This document shows, one piece after another, positions 47,401 through 54,500 of a stretch of 64,000 nucleotides of DNA. The notes below the pieces were generated by a model. It did not search any database. It had not been told where the DNA came from and saw only the letters and a list, made by a program, of their open reading frames with translations. Source of the stretch: Aurantiochytrium sp. KH105 (lineage: Eukaryota > Sar > Bigyra > Thraustochytrida > Thraustochytriidae). The DNA lies in contig BGKB01000028.1 of assembly GCA_003116975.1 (NCBI GenBank), positions 434,001-498,000 of the forward strand, written 5' to 3'. Position numbers and translations under genes: made by a program. Every line of letters begins with the position of its first letter. Positions within the stretch are counted from its first letter, which is position 1.

Positions 47401-50141
47401 GTGCGCGGGTGTCGAAGCGCGCCACTTCCGGCAGTCATAGAGTGGCGTAGATCAACCTCCTCGAGGTTGGAGGACTTGCGTCGAAGCAAGTCGTTGCTCG
47501 CTGGCCTCCGACCTACAAGGGCGCCAGCGCTACGCTGCACGTCAAAGACCCCGAGCACGCGGGCGAGGCGCTTGCGACCAGCGCCGACATCGCTCGAGGG
47601 CCGAGGGCAGTCCGCGCCCTCGCAAACCAAGTAGGAGATGGCTCGCTGTTCTTGAAAGGCCTCCGAGATGTGTTGGCGCAGGAGGAGTTTGCGCTTGTCC
47701 TTGGTTGGCTTCCAAAGCCGAGCAAGAAACCTACCCTCCTCCTGACTTGAACGGGACATGACCGCGAGATAGTTGGCAAAGATACGCGATGCCAGCGTAG
47801 CTGGACCTTCCTCCTCCTCTACATCGCTGTCCCTATCCCGAGCAGCTGGCCTTGGCGTGTCTCCAGCGTTTCTTGACTTAGCGCCGCCCGATAGATCGCG
47901 CGACGTGTCTCCGTTGTGCATGGAAGGTCTGACACCATCGATGGCTTCTTCATTTGAAGAATTGCTGTTGGTGCTGCCAGCATCCTCCCCGGAGGTGCTA
48001 CGTTTCATCGCTGCGGGGCTCTGAAGGTTTTCTGTTCCATTTTCATCAGAGCTCGAGCTTTTCCGAATCAAGAATCTCGATTCCCCCGTGCTGGACAGAC
48101 TTGACTTGGTTATCATCGCACTTGATTGTGAACATGCGCTCGAAATTGCGTGTTGATTGCTCTTGACGTCGCCGGGTTCCGGCAAGTTGCCAAGAGCAAC
48201 AACAAGAAGCGCATCTCCAAGCACCGCTAAGAGCTCGCGCACAGTATATGTTTCGAGACGCAGGACTGCAATCGTGGCCAGGTGGGCTCTCACGAGCTCG
48301 AGCGCACCTCTAAAGGCGCGGTGATATATTTCATGAGGCATGTTTGGCGGACTGTAGGCGTGAAGTTGTGTCATGAGCACGAGAATCTGCGCAAGAGGCG
48401 GCAAGAGATGCGCCTCGACTTGCAGAAAGTACGGCATGCGCAGTCGAGCTGCAGAGAGGGCAGAGGTGTCACGGAGTCGTGCAGAATAGCTTACCGCCAT
48501 GCTTCCCAGTCCCGAAAGAATACGTAAAGCTGCGTAGGCTGCCTGATCCGTGGTGGAATAAACGTTGGTATCCAGCCATGTAGGAGAGCCTTGGAGGTCG
48601 TTTTCTCCGAAACTCACGGCCTTGACGGCTGTTTGCAATCGCTCCAAGTAGATGGGGTCTGCGGTCTGGGGATCCTTTGACATGCACTCTTCGAGTGCCG
48701 GGCGCACGAGCTCCAGGAGACCCTCGAGGCTGCTCGGGGGAGGTTGATGTCTGTCATGCGCACGAATACTCCCGCTACTTGGAGCGCGAACGTGCACGTG
48801 GTTCGACCTTTTCGCGCTTTGCCCATCGTCCGTGTCTTGATCTTCGTCTTCCTGTCCCGAGTCATCGTTCATGGACTCGTCTGACAGATCCTCTTCCGAA
48901 TCCTCTTCTGCATCCTCTTCCGAGTCGCTGTCCGCTGCTTGGACGTTATTCAACATGGGTCGTGACAGGGAATTTAGCGCACGTCGACGCAAGAGATCCT
49001 TGTGAATTGGTTCAAAGTCAGTCGAGGCGGACATGCTTTGAAGACGCGGACGTAAAGGAGCTTGCGCTGCAGTGGCCGCTGTCCGGTTCCAGCGTTTCTC
49101 CATGAGGACCCACACGAGCTCGCGCCCCGTCGCGTGGTTGAGGGGGATGTAGCATCCGACTGATAACATTTCCATTTGGCCCTCAAAAGAGGCTAGGTAT
49201 GCTGCGCGCTCTTTGGCTGCCTTTTCTCGTTGTTCCTCGATTCGACGAAAGTAGGCTTGTTCTTGTTTTTTGCGCAGCATGAAGGCTTGCTTGGCTTTGT
49301 GCCGAGCTGCGAGAGCCTCTTCTCGCTCCTTGCGCGCCTGAATCTCTGCTTGAGCCTCGGCAGTGCGATGCCGCAGCATGCCAGCGATGCCCTCGTGGCC
49401 ATTTTCCTCGGCAAATGCAAAGGCGAGAGCACCCTGACGCGTTCCACTCAGGGGATTGGCACCGTAGCTCAAGAGGAGTTCCACGCATTCCAGCGAGCCC
49501 ACAAAGGCGGCAAACATGAGCGGCGTGGCCCCAGTCGTGTTCTCAACAACGTTGACGTCGGCGCCCCATTCCAAGAGGGCTTCTACAGTTCCTGCCTCAC
49601 CGGCCCGAGCAGCGTAGGTGAGCGCGGTCCACCCGTGCTGGGAGACGGCGTGTACGTCAGCGCCGCTGTGCAGGAGAATCATGACGGCCTCGCGTCGCCC
49701 GGCCCACGCGGCGAGCATGAGGGCGTTACTGCCATTTTTGTCGGCGCAGGACAGATCTCTACCTGCGCGAATATGATCGACAAGTTTGTCGATGTCACCA
49801 TCGCACGCGGCCTGCAAGAAGTCATTCCTTGCGCGGTTCATGCGTCCTGCCCTGTACTTGACGATCTTGCGGGCGAGCGCAAACCCTGTGCCCCCCAAGA
49901 GGCCCAGAGCGAGGAGGGCAGTTGCCCCGTACGCAACGTTGCGCCAAGTCGGGGCAGAAGAAGAGGATTCTGAGCTCAAGCGGCTTCTGTTGCTGCTGAT
50001 GTTTCCGCTGCCGCTGGCACTGCTGCTGCTGCTGCCGCCGCCGCTGCCGCTGCCGCCCTCGGCGTTGCTGTTGGCGTGGACGTCGCGCATCTCCACGTCG
50101 CCTGTGACCCGCTGTGCTCCAACGTGTTCGCGCCCCGCCAT
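35406..50141 (-). CDS. Giant membrane-anchored ankyrin / UBR-box / PCMT-like / HECT E3 ubiquitin ligase
   Basis: 4911 residues in one exon from ATG 50141. A Ser/Gly-rich start leads to a hydrophobic helix at about 67-90 (YGATALLALGLLGGTGFAL), so the protein may be membrane-tethered. Ankyrin repeats occupy about 100-250. A long disordered and helical middle follows, with a Cys/His cluster near 1480 and a CUB-like segment near 3190-3290 (GDTCYMHW...WGVAV). A UBR-box-like zinc region lies at about 3537-3597 (MDCETCHLTG...CLACAATCHAGH) and a second Cys-rich knuckle near 3790-3827. Residues about 3860-4120 resemble a protein-isoaspartate methyltransferase fold (DVFVGDLL, YDRIFVTGVC). The HECT domain spans about 4440-4911, with catalytic C4865 in AHTCFMSLSLPNYSS. 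It transfers ubiquitin to substrates through a Cys thioester; UBR-box plus HECT recalls UBR5. Substrates unknown. Confidence 0.93.
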   Translation of the reverse strand: MAGREHVGAQRVTGDVEMRDVHANSNAEGGSGSGGGSSSSSASGSGNISSNRSRLSSESSSSAPTWRNVAYGATALLALGLLGGTGFALARKIVKYRAGRMNRARNDFLQAACDGDIDKLVDHIRAGRDLSCADKNGSNALMLAAWAGRREAVMILLHSGADVHAVSQHGWTALTYAARAGEAGTVEALLEWGADVNVVENTTGATPLMFAAFVGSLECVELLLSYGANPLSGTRQGALAFAFAEENGHEGIAGMLRHRTAEAQAEIQARKEREEALAARHKAKQAFMLRKKQEQAYFRRIEEQREKAAKERAAYLASFEGQMEMLSVGCYIPLNHATGRELVWVLMEKRWNRTAATAAQAPLRPRLQSMSASTDFEPIHKDLLRRRALNSLSRPMLNNVQAADSDSEEDAEEDSEEDLSDESMNDDSGQEDEDQDTDDGQSAKRSNHVHVRAPSSGSIRAHDRHQPPPSSLEGLLELVRPALEECMSKDPQTADPIYLERLQTAVKAVSFGENDLQGSPTWLDTNVYSTTDQAAYAALRILSGLGSMAVSYSARLRDTSALSAARLRMPYFLQVEAHLLPPLAQILVLMTQLHAYSPPNMPHEIYHRAFRGALELVRAHLATIAVLRLETYTVRELLAVLGDALLVVALGNLPEPGDVKSNQHAISSACSQSSAMITKSSLSSTGESRFLIRKSSSSDENGTENLQSPAAMKRSTSGEDAGSTNSNSSNEEAIDGVRPSMHNGDTSRDLSGGAKSRNAGDTPRPAARDRDSDVEEEEGPATLASRIFANYLAVMSRSSQEEGRFLARLWKPTKDKRKLLLRQHISEAFQEQRAISYLVCEGADCPRPSSDVGAGRKRLARVLGVFDVQRSAGALVGRRPASNDLLRRKSSNLEEVDLRHSMTAGSGALRHPRTSSTMRRESLSNRVRVRSVLGEHSSGTNSTLLKRRSQALLTIQRAAKAFVAAGKTRSERRATVDSGAGAARHHKLDVQTGSLRSLDITTGTTASPRERKVIPLEDVEAALCSSTANLWQGRIPGRVAEWILDTRAIVTRGVHGLLVSDEPQRTVRADLREDAQAMADELAMGGFMPQELSLWQLSNPHVDSSSGASSSSSGAASSRAGGAKLLQVLLDAIVENDDVDSAVVLRCLQDDLISRLLVILKARRDRNDRPGPPLTPSGSDKVEKVLLDHCNKIFSACLQKCSREGGSDRAARARRSSTSSTRGRSSLGSASWRHDGDSDVAESRWQSSQISRLADQDIVQGEDQAAENGRWLIEDVVCELIERLVSLKDWHEGAEKLHAPLLDLLQASYTPGYIRTTVTVLLCAFARGRMRVVDFSSTINEPMERLLRGKLFSRPAQASPADQEAVEVFLQDLARTPAQPVHQSDAQALHALVSSRSEMRPMTMQSRGKPAVLEDVVRICAAAYLKHTGLAIFAYDAAYGLADLEPTKQNAKVNLLPKPVIDIWKAAWSATHTIISVHRDHQRIICAHEGCTHAAVAEDDGGWRCEVGHMSDTNEVEESQTYQEICADVAARARILLNQHADSRAMAMLTISMSQASDSDEESMGNDTSSRDTPGRISGLSGRLSNAPQFEQIAFDFGPMLKHAQYFIESSASDGIKPDSLELYLKAKFRHSRFRLAALDSVQSVFRSVLRIHARAQRQQSEFSLRSASTRDLGVAQNSNVLSVASSMRGERLSKKESLSDVTPAIGAPQAALDAVLAAVRDIYAAMPRPAGVAGHHPLDYQMPTDHAEAIQHASMDIMEMLLTVAEKNECVDEISLVLEVLQIISIRECDHEEVQDLHIVPRLIALLNRINADFDDPYLQGCVWSVFTRIALQAFFSPWLDSPLTSPRGDGTASASQMELSDDLDDEAVVEDGAAATDGSVDWQAGFDGLQCLLALTMYHEISKHVTTMQDPMDPRYESAERLCHGFVCLLGSLCCNRRIMRMFAGLFASPNAEEAPFRAGNLDTPRRASAEYAPASHLILALITCSSPRVQQLAIRLGWRLLLFCDASDMTPRLFRVAGSWALSLKPQTPSALSANLALECAGMLRNLAVKGRSTWRPAILRAAGAAAEEYLRTAPDCSQEVLYEFWTTLAVLDMSSPSTLRPGCRVKVVADASGLAGWNESKPNQEYGIVIRSSRRVTGATRPNEMGALAGGLEPRSSISSYASETSSCMVILDSDAYRIPVKCDAEKVLPITILLEEFQDLFASLRGSSWLLRSVELFTTRFWSVSLQQDLVWSELKSMCMSVLHAWLSTDASHAIQTIAASGTPVWRNLVAICACPAPRSSLDSVDDIISTRQAMHDIKSVLGELAVSPMEAMMERARGKAERDAARKKAFAAAATAAARSASSSVASSQSSGNELQAPEPVTGVPLVANEERDAGTLVHASSRGSDGSKASDLGSEDDPFAKAIETTGEDANAQTPSKASRPRLQQASPVQGQKSLLAEPVLAKGRRAALARQASTQMFASDIAESDGDSDTGHNTSMRDQKESGQDKGASAGEGAHTNVSTMLNGSSVDDSSGGPSSRNHHAEDDSNRIEYASTAPGAFEDPILTDTTSAQGSEPRTPTSPDGWEVEGAPADGAQDRALDPVLAQRSNRTLRRSSSANTHRRERRLSSGAGSTHSQTGRRRSGSTGAAKKTVKFESPAAAVLQTPFREIDREERINYAFELQVERNRRRARMERKRRAARRLRTLSSSVARQQLASSSLPPRQLRQSQNGPPNDFDALDEGGHLEVDVQNEMDRGPFCLPDTPRGRDAAALPLPVELPTVDTMLSLPVSSQKQGGPGELGSQSLRLQPLRAVVREGTLLRVSQYETGVVKQVEQSTGGQELALVHICNSLTGMQTTKWRNIGDLELSEDIISDRYLLSPQDSGLRGTGGTGGGSPGLSAFSSPRGRRSSDGNGSTSGGSDGSSVGGGSESAKRKLSSELRQLFTRSAILNARRGAVAAISGSVGSASDTGQMQLLLGEAGGASQILGMLKLCESSASTDVPQQPLSSGLDDQSSETTLAGMSDSGGAAVNGLWRAVAMLFQTNDEFADMLLDEAILYLSITAKNTLFFETPHPLCPVEELDVGVTDASSDDDIGSMLGSMDGMSHASSAMHVSELVSPPASPRHHHGSTLSRRSGSAASDDVRPPTSVGTGVGSFRSNSGGASPQPSDESEPGFPTDGLPAPPPLARSKRLSGSQRFCIQGASGLLVEFDRRSSVISDATQVTLSYDIQDREVITVLGEGGADTWRPVVVSGDTCYMHWSVNQTDILGALQRLDELGVDIDEVAWGVAVRVRSLEDVANADEMKVLERPFGWRLLQVVAENPSRVLTRINCGAPFFQTAVSYLRTNHLAFKPELCEVLTLLVKARINARVSSKTSSAWDAIMRKGLYKLHHDLLLLFDEVAEDGFTSVSPYFVCLLELLVLCRNLWALQDAPLPTNSRGNGVTNPVSPSTQGNGRSGGSKDVTRSILNDVGTKSGAPALLATQDSMGALTEPNPMVEALAAEGAPHLRPNGANGNGHARGEEKEQSKKSSRDAVNGMISSKTPKAPLCTLVVFGCRENSKMVMDCETCHLTGPDAVCLACAATCHAGHVLRNERTTTAPCGCSMRGPEACGALRPFADVWKIGPADRTWFDVVCQTADVIDCISNQTRALPLPFIREAYRTCTDGKLLRLCLRSLEECLRSEVQDTWWDRDARHMWASMLDQGMDSVAEVAFGLKVLAGSLLPAAFQSWWKDRQRDWFNKIHTNQAWELAQAMVQLNFALSSTACYPEWDARQQNWISTLAGIADLGDANSCTYLLSEDFPRPQVYFRCTTCGGTEVCETCAARHAQAGHDLIENSGAGFCDERTQLPPERRKPRVADFEYHSGPNFERLHDLYWMNHEGEDDVSDDQVPTEPRTLAALLNVPYGPFESLHKGQMSLSRLRPCSPEANSNLMERCLEGILIELLSVKEGCDLLCVSCDADHGFSLALGSLLSNGQPPFGNARIHGLVASDVTARRVRSNMHVLRTDFAVPLGPIDVFVGDLLPHARAVSDFGRRARRRYAKKHGFVPDHMREKRVIPGMLSRYDRIFVTGVCTEEQLDALSSLLPLDGALLCPMVASLRYGIYVQRNHFTGECERRTLAPLYEDSRWFRRDIESLKPILQEIPDNYWEEEGGAYDTRVKDTRQGRSHGHVAHRDSLDLIDMERRQEHESPPDRETDAATGTGGQLDGQTFGHDASAASAAAAAASLGDNDGSGSGGGGGGGGVDGDEDRNGRERLGTEDDNKEGDEDDDVEGSLVNVDSESESSSSAHSQSHATHYHNASLDAVTDEVVEAAHRELVEQVRKDDALMEKIAETWQLDGWIALADFANKLVGRETSTLGFRDLNATSLQAFPILQDEADLEVTRGRFAVLKRVNDSLSEVLPLINLTPRYAAGGIGKQLSRTRTKRLIFLSTKLDAWSKVLEPMWSDAPQRSIPSITVSRKLADIGLVEDSLFMQTYNQVQTFPLCSLRRRDQSFKVRFAGEGGQDLGGLYRDLISEICSEIRSGRPALLFQPPLMAKSQGEAMLPRPSLKNPVELRLFEFLGTLLGIACLRHGVTLALDVSPLVWKALVRDRLVESDLRYIDDVALQRVSFVRRSTSLEEISFVLEDTVFAVAPSDANVGAGEGAVEGGASSASDGNGLDSVAGTPGATSGCLDAGRMPSDLSPSRDSSGGSVVAALAHNRVGTDLGSMGMSGEGLPAASSATNVVELCPLGKERKVVPRNALEYADLLESFRLSEVNMQLDALKRGLAPLVPARLLPMFNWQELQSLCCGVADVDVEFLHSRTKYIGGVRVTDRAVKFLWDVLGNDFSPEDRTQFLRFVWGRERMSEVDEITFTIGPHLQARDSGDPDKYLPQAHTCFMSLSLPNYSSKEILRKRLHFAIYNCNAIDADDTGEGNANRGLELS

Positions 50142-51540
50142 GACCGCCGTCTTACGGGGCGCGCGAGTCCTTCAGGGAGCTGACGGGACCTGCCCCCGGC
50201 CGCTCGTCCCCTTCGCGGAGCTGTCCGCGGACCCAGCGAGCTCCGCAGACCTCGCGCAGCAGTCTGCGCGCCCGCGCTCTGCGACGATGATCCAAACCCA
50301 AATTGGTTGCTCAAAATCATAAAAACGAGGAAAGGAAGGAAGGAAGACATCGGCCACGTACTTGGCCAATACGTGCCATTTGGGAGCTTGCTTCTTGCGC
50401 TCCAAGCAGAGCGAACATTGCACTGCTGTGAACGATGCGAAGCCCTTTTCGCGCAAGACGTCAACAAGACGTGAGCCTTCAATTATGCTTACCCTCTTGC
50501 GCACAGCATTGCTGCTGTTTGCCGCGATTAATTCTTTTCTTTCTTTGACTGGCCAACACCGAGGAGAGAATCTCGACGTTGGTCCACATCGTTTTGCATC
50601 CTTGTTCGACGGGCCTCATTAGGCTCAACCATTACATGTCCGTCCACACTCGCAAGTCGTTGTCGTTACGGACAAATATATCTCCGAATTGGGAAAGCTT
50701 CTGGGCGACATTCGCTGTTCTTCATCTAGCTCCCTTCGCAGTCAGGTCAGTCGCCGGCCGCGAGATTCTGATCAGAGAAACGACATCGTCGAGCGACCGC
50801 CTAGAACAGAGGTAGAAACATGCACTGCTCTGCTCTGCTCTGCTCTGCTCTGCTCTGCATTGATAGTGTCATCGTTCGCACGTGCCGGGACATGCGCGGA
50901 CGCGCGGCGATTTATATCTCCGGCAGCCCATCATGATCGAAACCCGCCTTCGAAGGTGTCCGTCCCATCGCGGCGATTTGCAACTCCGAGTCGCTTCGTA
51001 GTCGGCCGCTCTGCTCTGCTCTGCATTGATAGAGTCGCCGTTCGCACTCGCCGGGACATGCGGGCATTTATATCTCCGACATGCGGGGGCGCACGGCGAT
51101 TTACATCTCCGGCACATGATCGAAACATCGTCCCATCGCGGCGATTTGCAACTCCGAGTCGCTTCGTGGTCGGCCAAAGAAATGCGACAGCCGTGGCGAG
51201 GTCTCGGCCGGCCGAGCAACCAAGCAGACCTGCATCGTGCGTGCCGACCTAGCCAACCCAGCCTCGCAGGCCCGAGCACAGGGAGTGCGTGGGTGGGGGA
51301 GGGACCAGCGTCTTTCTGCGGGTGCCGCCATTGACTGACTGTGAGTGTCTGCCTGTCGCCCGTGCCGTGAAGCGTCCCTGCGCGCTGGCCGCAAGCGACT
51401 TGTACTCGTAGTACGTCAAGAGGGAGGCGCAGGACCAAAGTGGCTGCCAGCGGCTCGGGAGACACGCGTAATTGAGAGCGTGCGGATCGTGCGCTGTTCT
51501 TTCGAAGGTTTCCTACACGAGGGAGAGGTGAGCGAGCAAG
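50142..51540. promoter_or_regulatory. Divergent intergenic region (HECT / P1B-ATPase) with tandem duplication
   Basis: 1.4 kb between divergent ATGs. Its main features are a CTCTG pentamer run (50825-50858) and a duplicated module of about 166 bp (50843-51175), described separately. Long leftward open frames in this stretch continue antisense through the ATPase gene and are rejected. Confidence 0.6.
50843..51175. repeat. 166-bp imperfect tandem duplication
   Basis: Copy 1 is 50843-51007 and copy 2 is 51009-51175. Each begins with CTCTG pentamers then GCATTGATAG, passes TCGCA and CCGGGACATGCG, and ends GGCGATTTGCAACTCCGAGT followed by CGCTTCGT and GTCGGCC. Within the copies a shorter element, (G)ATTTA(T/C)ATCTCCG, appears three times (about 50909, 51065 and 51097). 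It lies 365-700 bp upstream of the metal ATPase ATG. Confidence 0.85.
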
Positions 51541-54500
51541 ATGAGCAAGACGAAAAAGGCATCGGCGAGCTTGGCGTGTGCAGCCCGGCCTCTCGCTCCG
51601 GAAGAGCCTTCGGCCAGCAGAGGCGAGCACGAAGAGGATGAAGACCATGACCATGTCCATGATCATGATCATGGTCATGGTCATAATCATGGACACGGCC
51701 ATGACGATGAGCACGAACATAGTGACGAGGACAAGAACGATCAAGGGTCCAGAAGGTGCTGCAGCTCCTCCACGAGAGGAAAGAGCTCTGGAAAAGGATG
51801 CAAGGATGCTTGCTGCAAGTCCACGATCGGGGATGGTTGCCATGATCACTCGTGTGAAATCGCGCAGAAGAAGGCCTGCGTCGCCGATGCCGGGCATGGC
51901 CCCGGATGTTGCCGTGGCGACCAGCCATGTTTCGCCAAACAAGGTTTTGACGATGGACCCTGTTGTCCTCCTGGAGAGGAGTGTTGCGGCCAACCGGGAC
52001 TCGGGAACATCATTTCCGGGGAAGATCCGGAAGAACCTCTGCTTGGTGCAAGTTCCGCGGATCAAGGTCTTAGCACGTGCGATATCTACCTCCAACGTCT
52101 CTGCTGTAATGGCGAGGCCCTCATGGCGCAACGCACTGTGCTGCCACTTGCAGGTGTTCGGCATGTCCGCGTGGACGTGTCTGCAAAGTTGATGACGATC
52201 AAGTACAACCCACAAACGATCTCGCCGAGCACCATAGCTGCTTGTCTCAGGGGCAAGAGTCTCCGGCCAAAGATTATTCCGGCGGGCCAGACTGCGGCTG
52301 ACGTCTCAGCTCGAGCCACGGTAACGAGCACATTTGCAATATCCAAGTTATGCTGCGCAAGCGAGACGCAAACAATCTTCAAGGTTCTCGAACCTGTGGA
52401 GGGGATTGAGGCCATTCGCCCCAACGTGGTGCTGAAAAAGCTTGTTGTCAAACATGATCCGAGCCGAGTTTCGAGTGCCTTGATTTGCAAGCTTCTGAGC
52501 GGCGGCGGGCTTGGCGCAGAGATCCTTCGAGACGGTGGCGCCTCGGTCAACCGGGATCAAGACGCAGACTTAACCGCTTCTAGGGCGCGCGCCATGCAGC
52601 TCTCTGTCAAGAGTCTTGATTCTGACGCCGACGGCAGAGAGATCAAACGCATGCTCGCCTCGCTTCCTGGCGTAAAGCAGGTCGAGATCAACCTTATGGA
52701 CAAGGAGGTTAAGATTTCGGCCGAGTCGCCCGTTACTTCGGCCGAGGAAGTCTGCGAATGGCTCCAGCAACGCGGTATCGAGGCGACTATCGCATCGTCA
52801 CCTGTCCAGCAGCCCATGCGAGGCGTATCCGGGTCGACGCACGGCTCAATTGTGGTGCCCATCACGGGATCATTACCCGAAATGGAACAGAAAAAGCCAA
52901 CGTTCTATACTCGAATGAAGACACTGAGCGGTTATTTGCCACACTGGAATGTCCTGCTGGCTTTTGTTTGCTGGATTGTCTCGCTGTGCCACTACGCGCC
53001 GAATCTTGAAATGATCAAGTTCGTTGGCTTGGGATCAGTGGCTCTCTGCTTGCCGCCCATTGCAATTGCTGCGGTGAAGCGTCTCCGCCATGGTGTGCTG
53101 GACATCAACATGCTCATGAGTCTTGCCGTTGTAGGCGCCATCGCGATTGGAGACTACCCGGAGGCCGCCGCTGTGGTCACGCTATTTTCACTGAGCGAGT
53201 GGCTGCAGTCTCTTGCGAGCTCGCGTGTCCGCGTTGCGATGAATGCCTTACTGGAGCTCGCCCCGGAGGTCGCGCTTCTCGCAGAGCCAATTGCAGGGGT
53301 TGGTTCCGTCGGTGAACAGGTCGGGGTGGAAGCTGTCCCGGTCGGTGCTCGACTTGGGGTTCGCGCAGGCGACAAGTTCCCCATGGACGGCCGTCTTGTA
53401 GCCGGAGCTGCCGAGACGCACGCCAACGAAAGCAATCTCACGGGCGAGTCCCGGCCCGTCCGCAAAGGCCCAGGCGACGAGGTGTCGGCGGGAACAATTA
53501 ATCTCGACACGTACGTGGAGATGATTGTATCCCGCGAGCACGAAGACTCTACTGTTGCACGCATGGTGCGTCTCGTGGAGGAGGCGGCTTCCGCACGGGC
53601 CCCGACACAGCAGCTCATTGAGAAGATTGCGCGCATTTACACGCCCGTTACATTTGTTGTGGCAATCTTGCTCGCGACGGTGCCGTGGGCAGTCAGTCAT
53701 GAGGAGGGACGCAAATACTCGAACATTGCTCTGGTCTTTCTCGTCGTGGCCTGTCCCTGCGCGCTGGTCATTTCCACTCCCATGGCATATGTGTGCGGTC
53801 TGGCGCAAGCTGCACAAGAGGGCATTCTTGTACGTGGCGGGGCTCACCTCGAAACCCTGGGGCGTCTGAAGACAATGGCCATGGATAAGACGGGCACGCT
53901 TACGCAGGGAAAGTTCGAGGTGCTGGACGTCGTTGTCGACAATGGTGGTCCCTTTTCGCAGGCGGAAACGCTCGCACTCGTTCGTGAGGCAGAAGCGCAG
54001 TCTTCGCACCCCATTGCTCTTGCTCTTCTTCGTACTGCGGCGTCTTCGAAATCGCAGGGCGGGGACACCTCACTTCCGTGGCGTCTGGTACAGACGGATC
54101 TGCTTCCGGGTCAGGGCCTTTCGGCGCGATTCGAGGCCGTGGACGCCGCTCCCGAGGTCGCCCAAGCGCTGACGCTTCTCGTCGGAAATCGAACATTGGC
54201 CGCAGCGCGTGGCTGGCCATCAAAGAGCGAAGATTTGGCAGCCGGTTTCGCAGAAGCCGAAGCACGAGGCCACACGGCCATTTGGGTAGGGACGGAAGAG
54301 GACGGTCCCATTGCTTTCATCTCGCTCGGGGATAAGGTGCGGCCAGAATCAAAAGGGGCGGTCGCTGCGCTCCATCAGCGTGGCGTCGAGGTTGTCATGC
54401 TCACCGGTGACAACGAGGGTGCAGCTCGCGCAATTTCCGAGGATCTTGGCGTTGACAAGTACTTTGCCGGTTTGCGTCCGGAAGACAAGGTGGCCCGTCT

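Noticed and set aside
50869-52215. 448-residue leftward open frame over the ATPase N-terminus and upstream repeats
   Set aside because: It is antisense to the conserved ATPase and its repeats come from the tandem duplication and the His-codon run read backwards (Met/Ile/Thr-rich).
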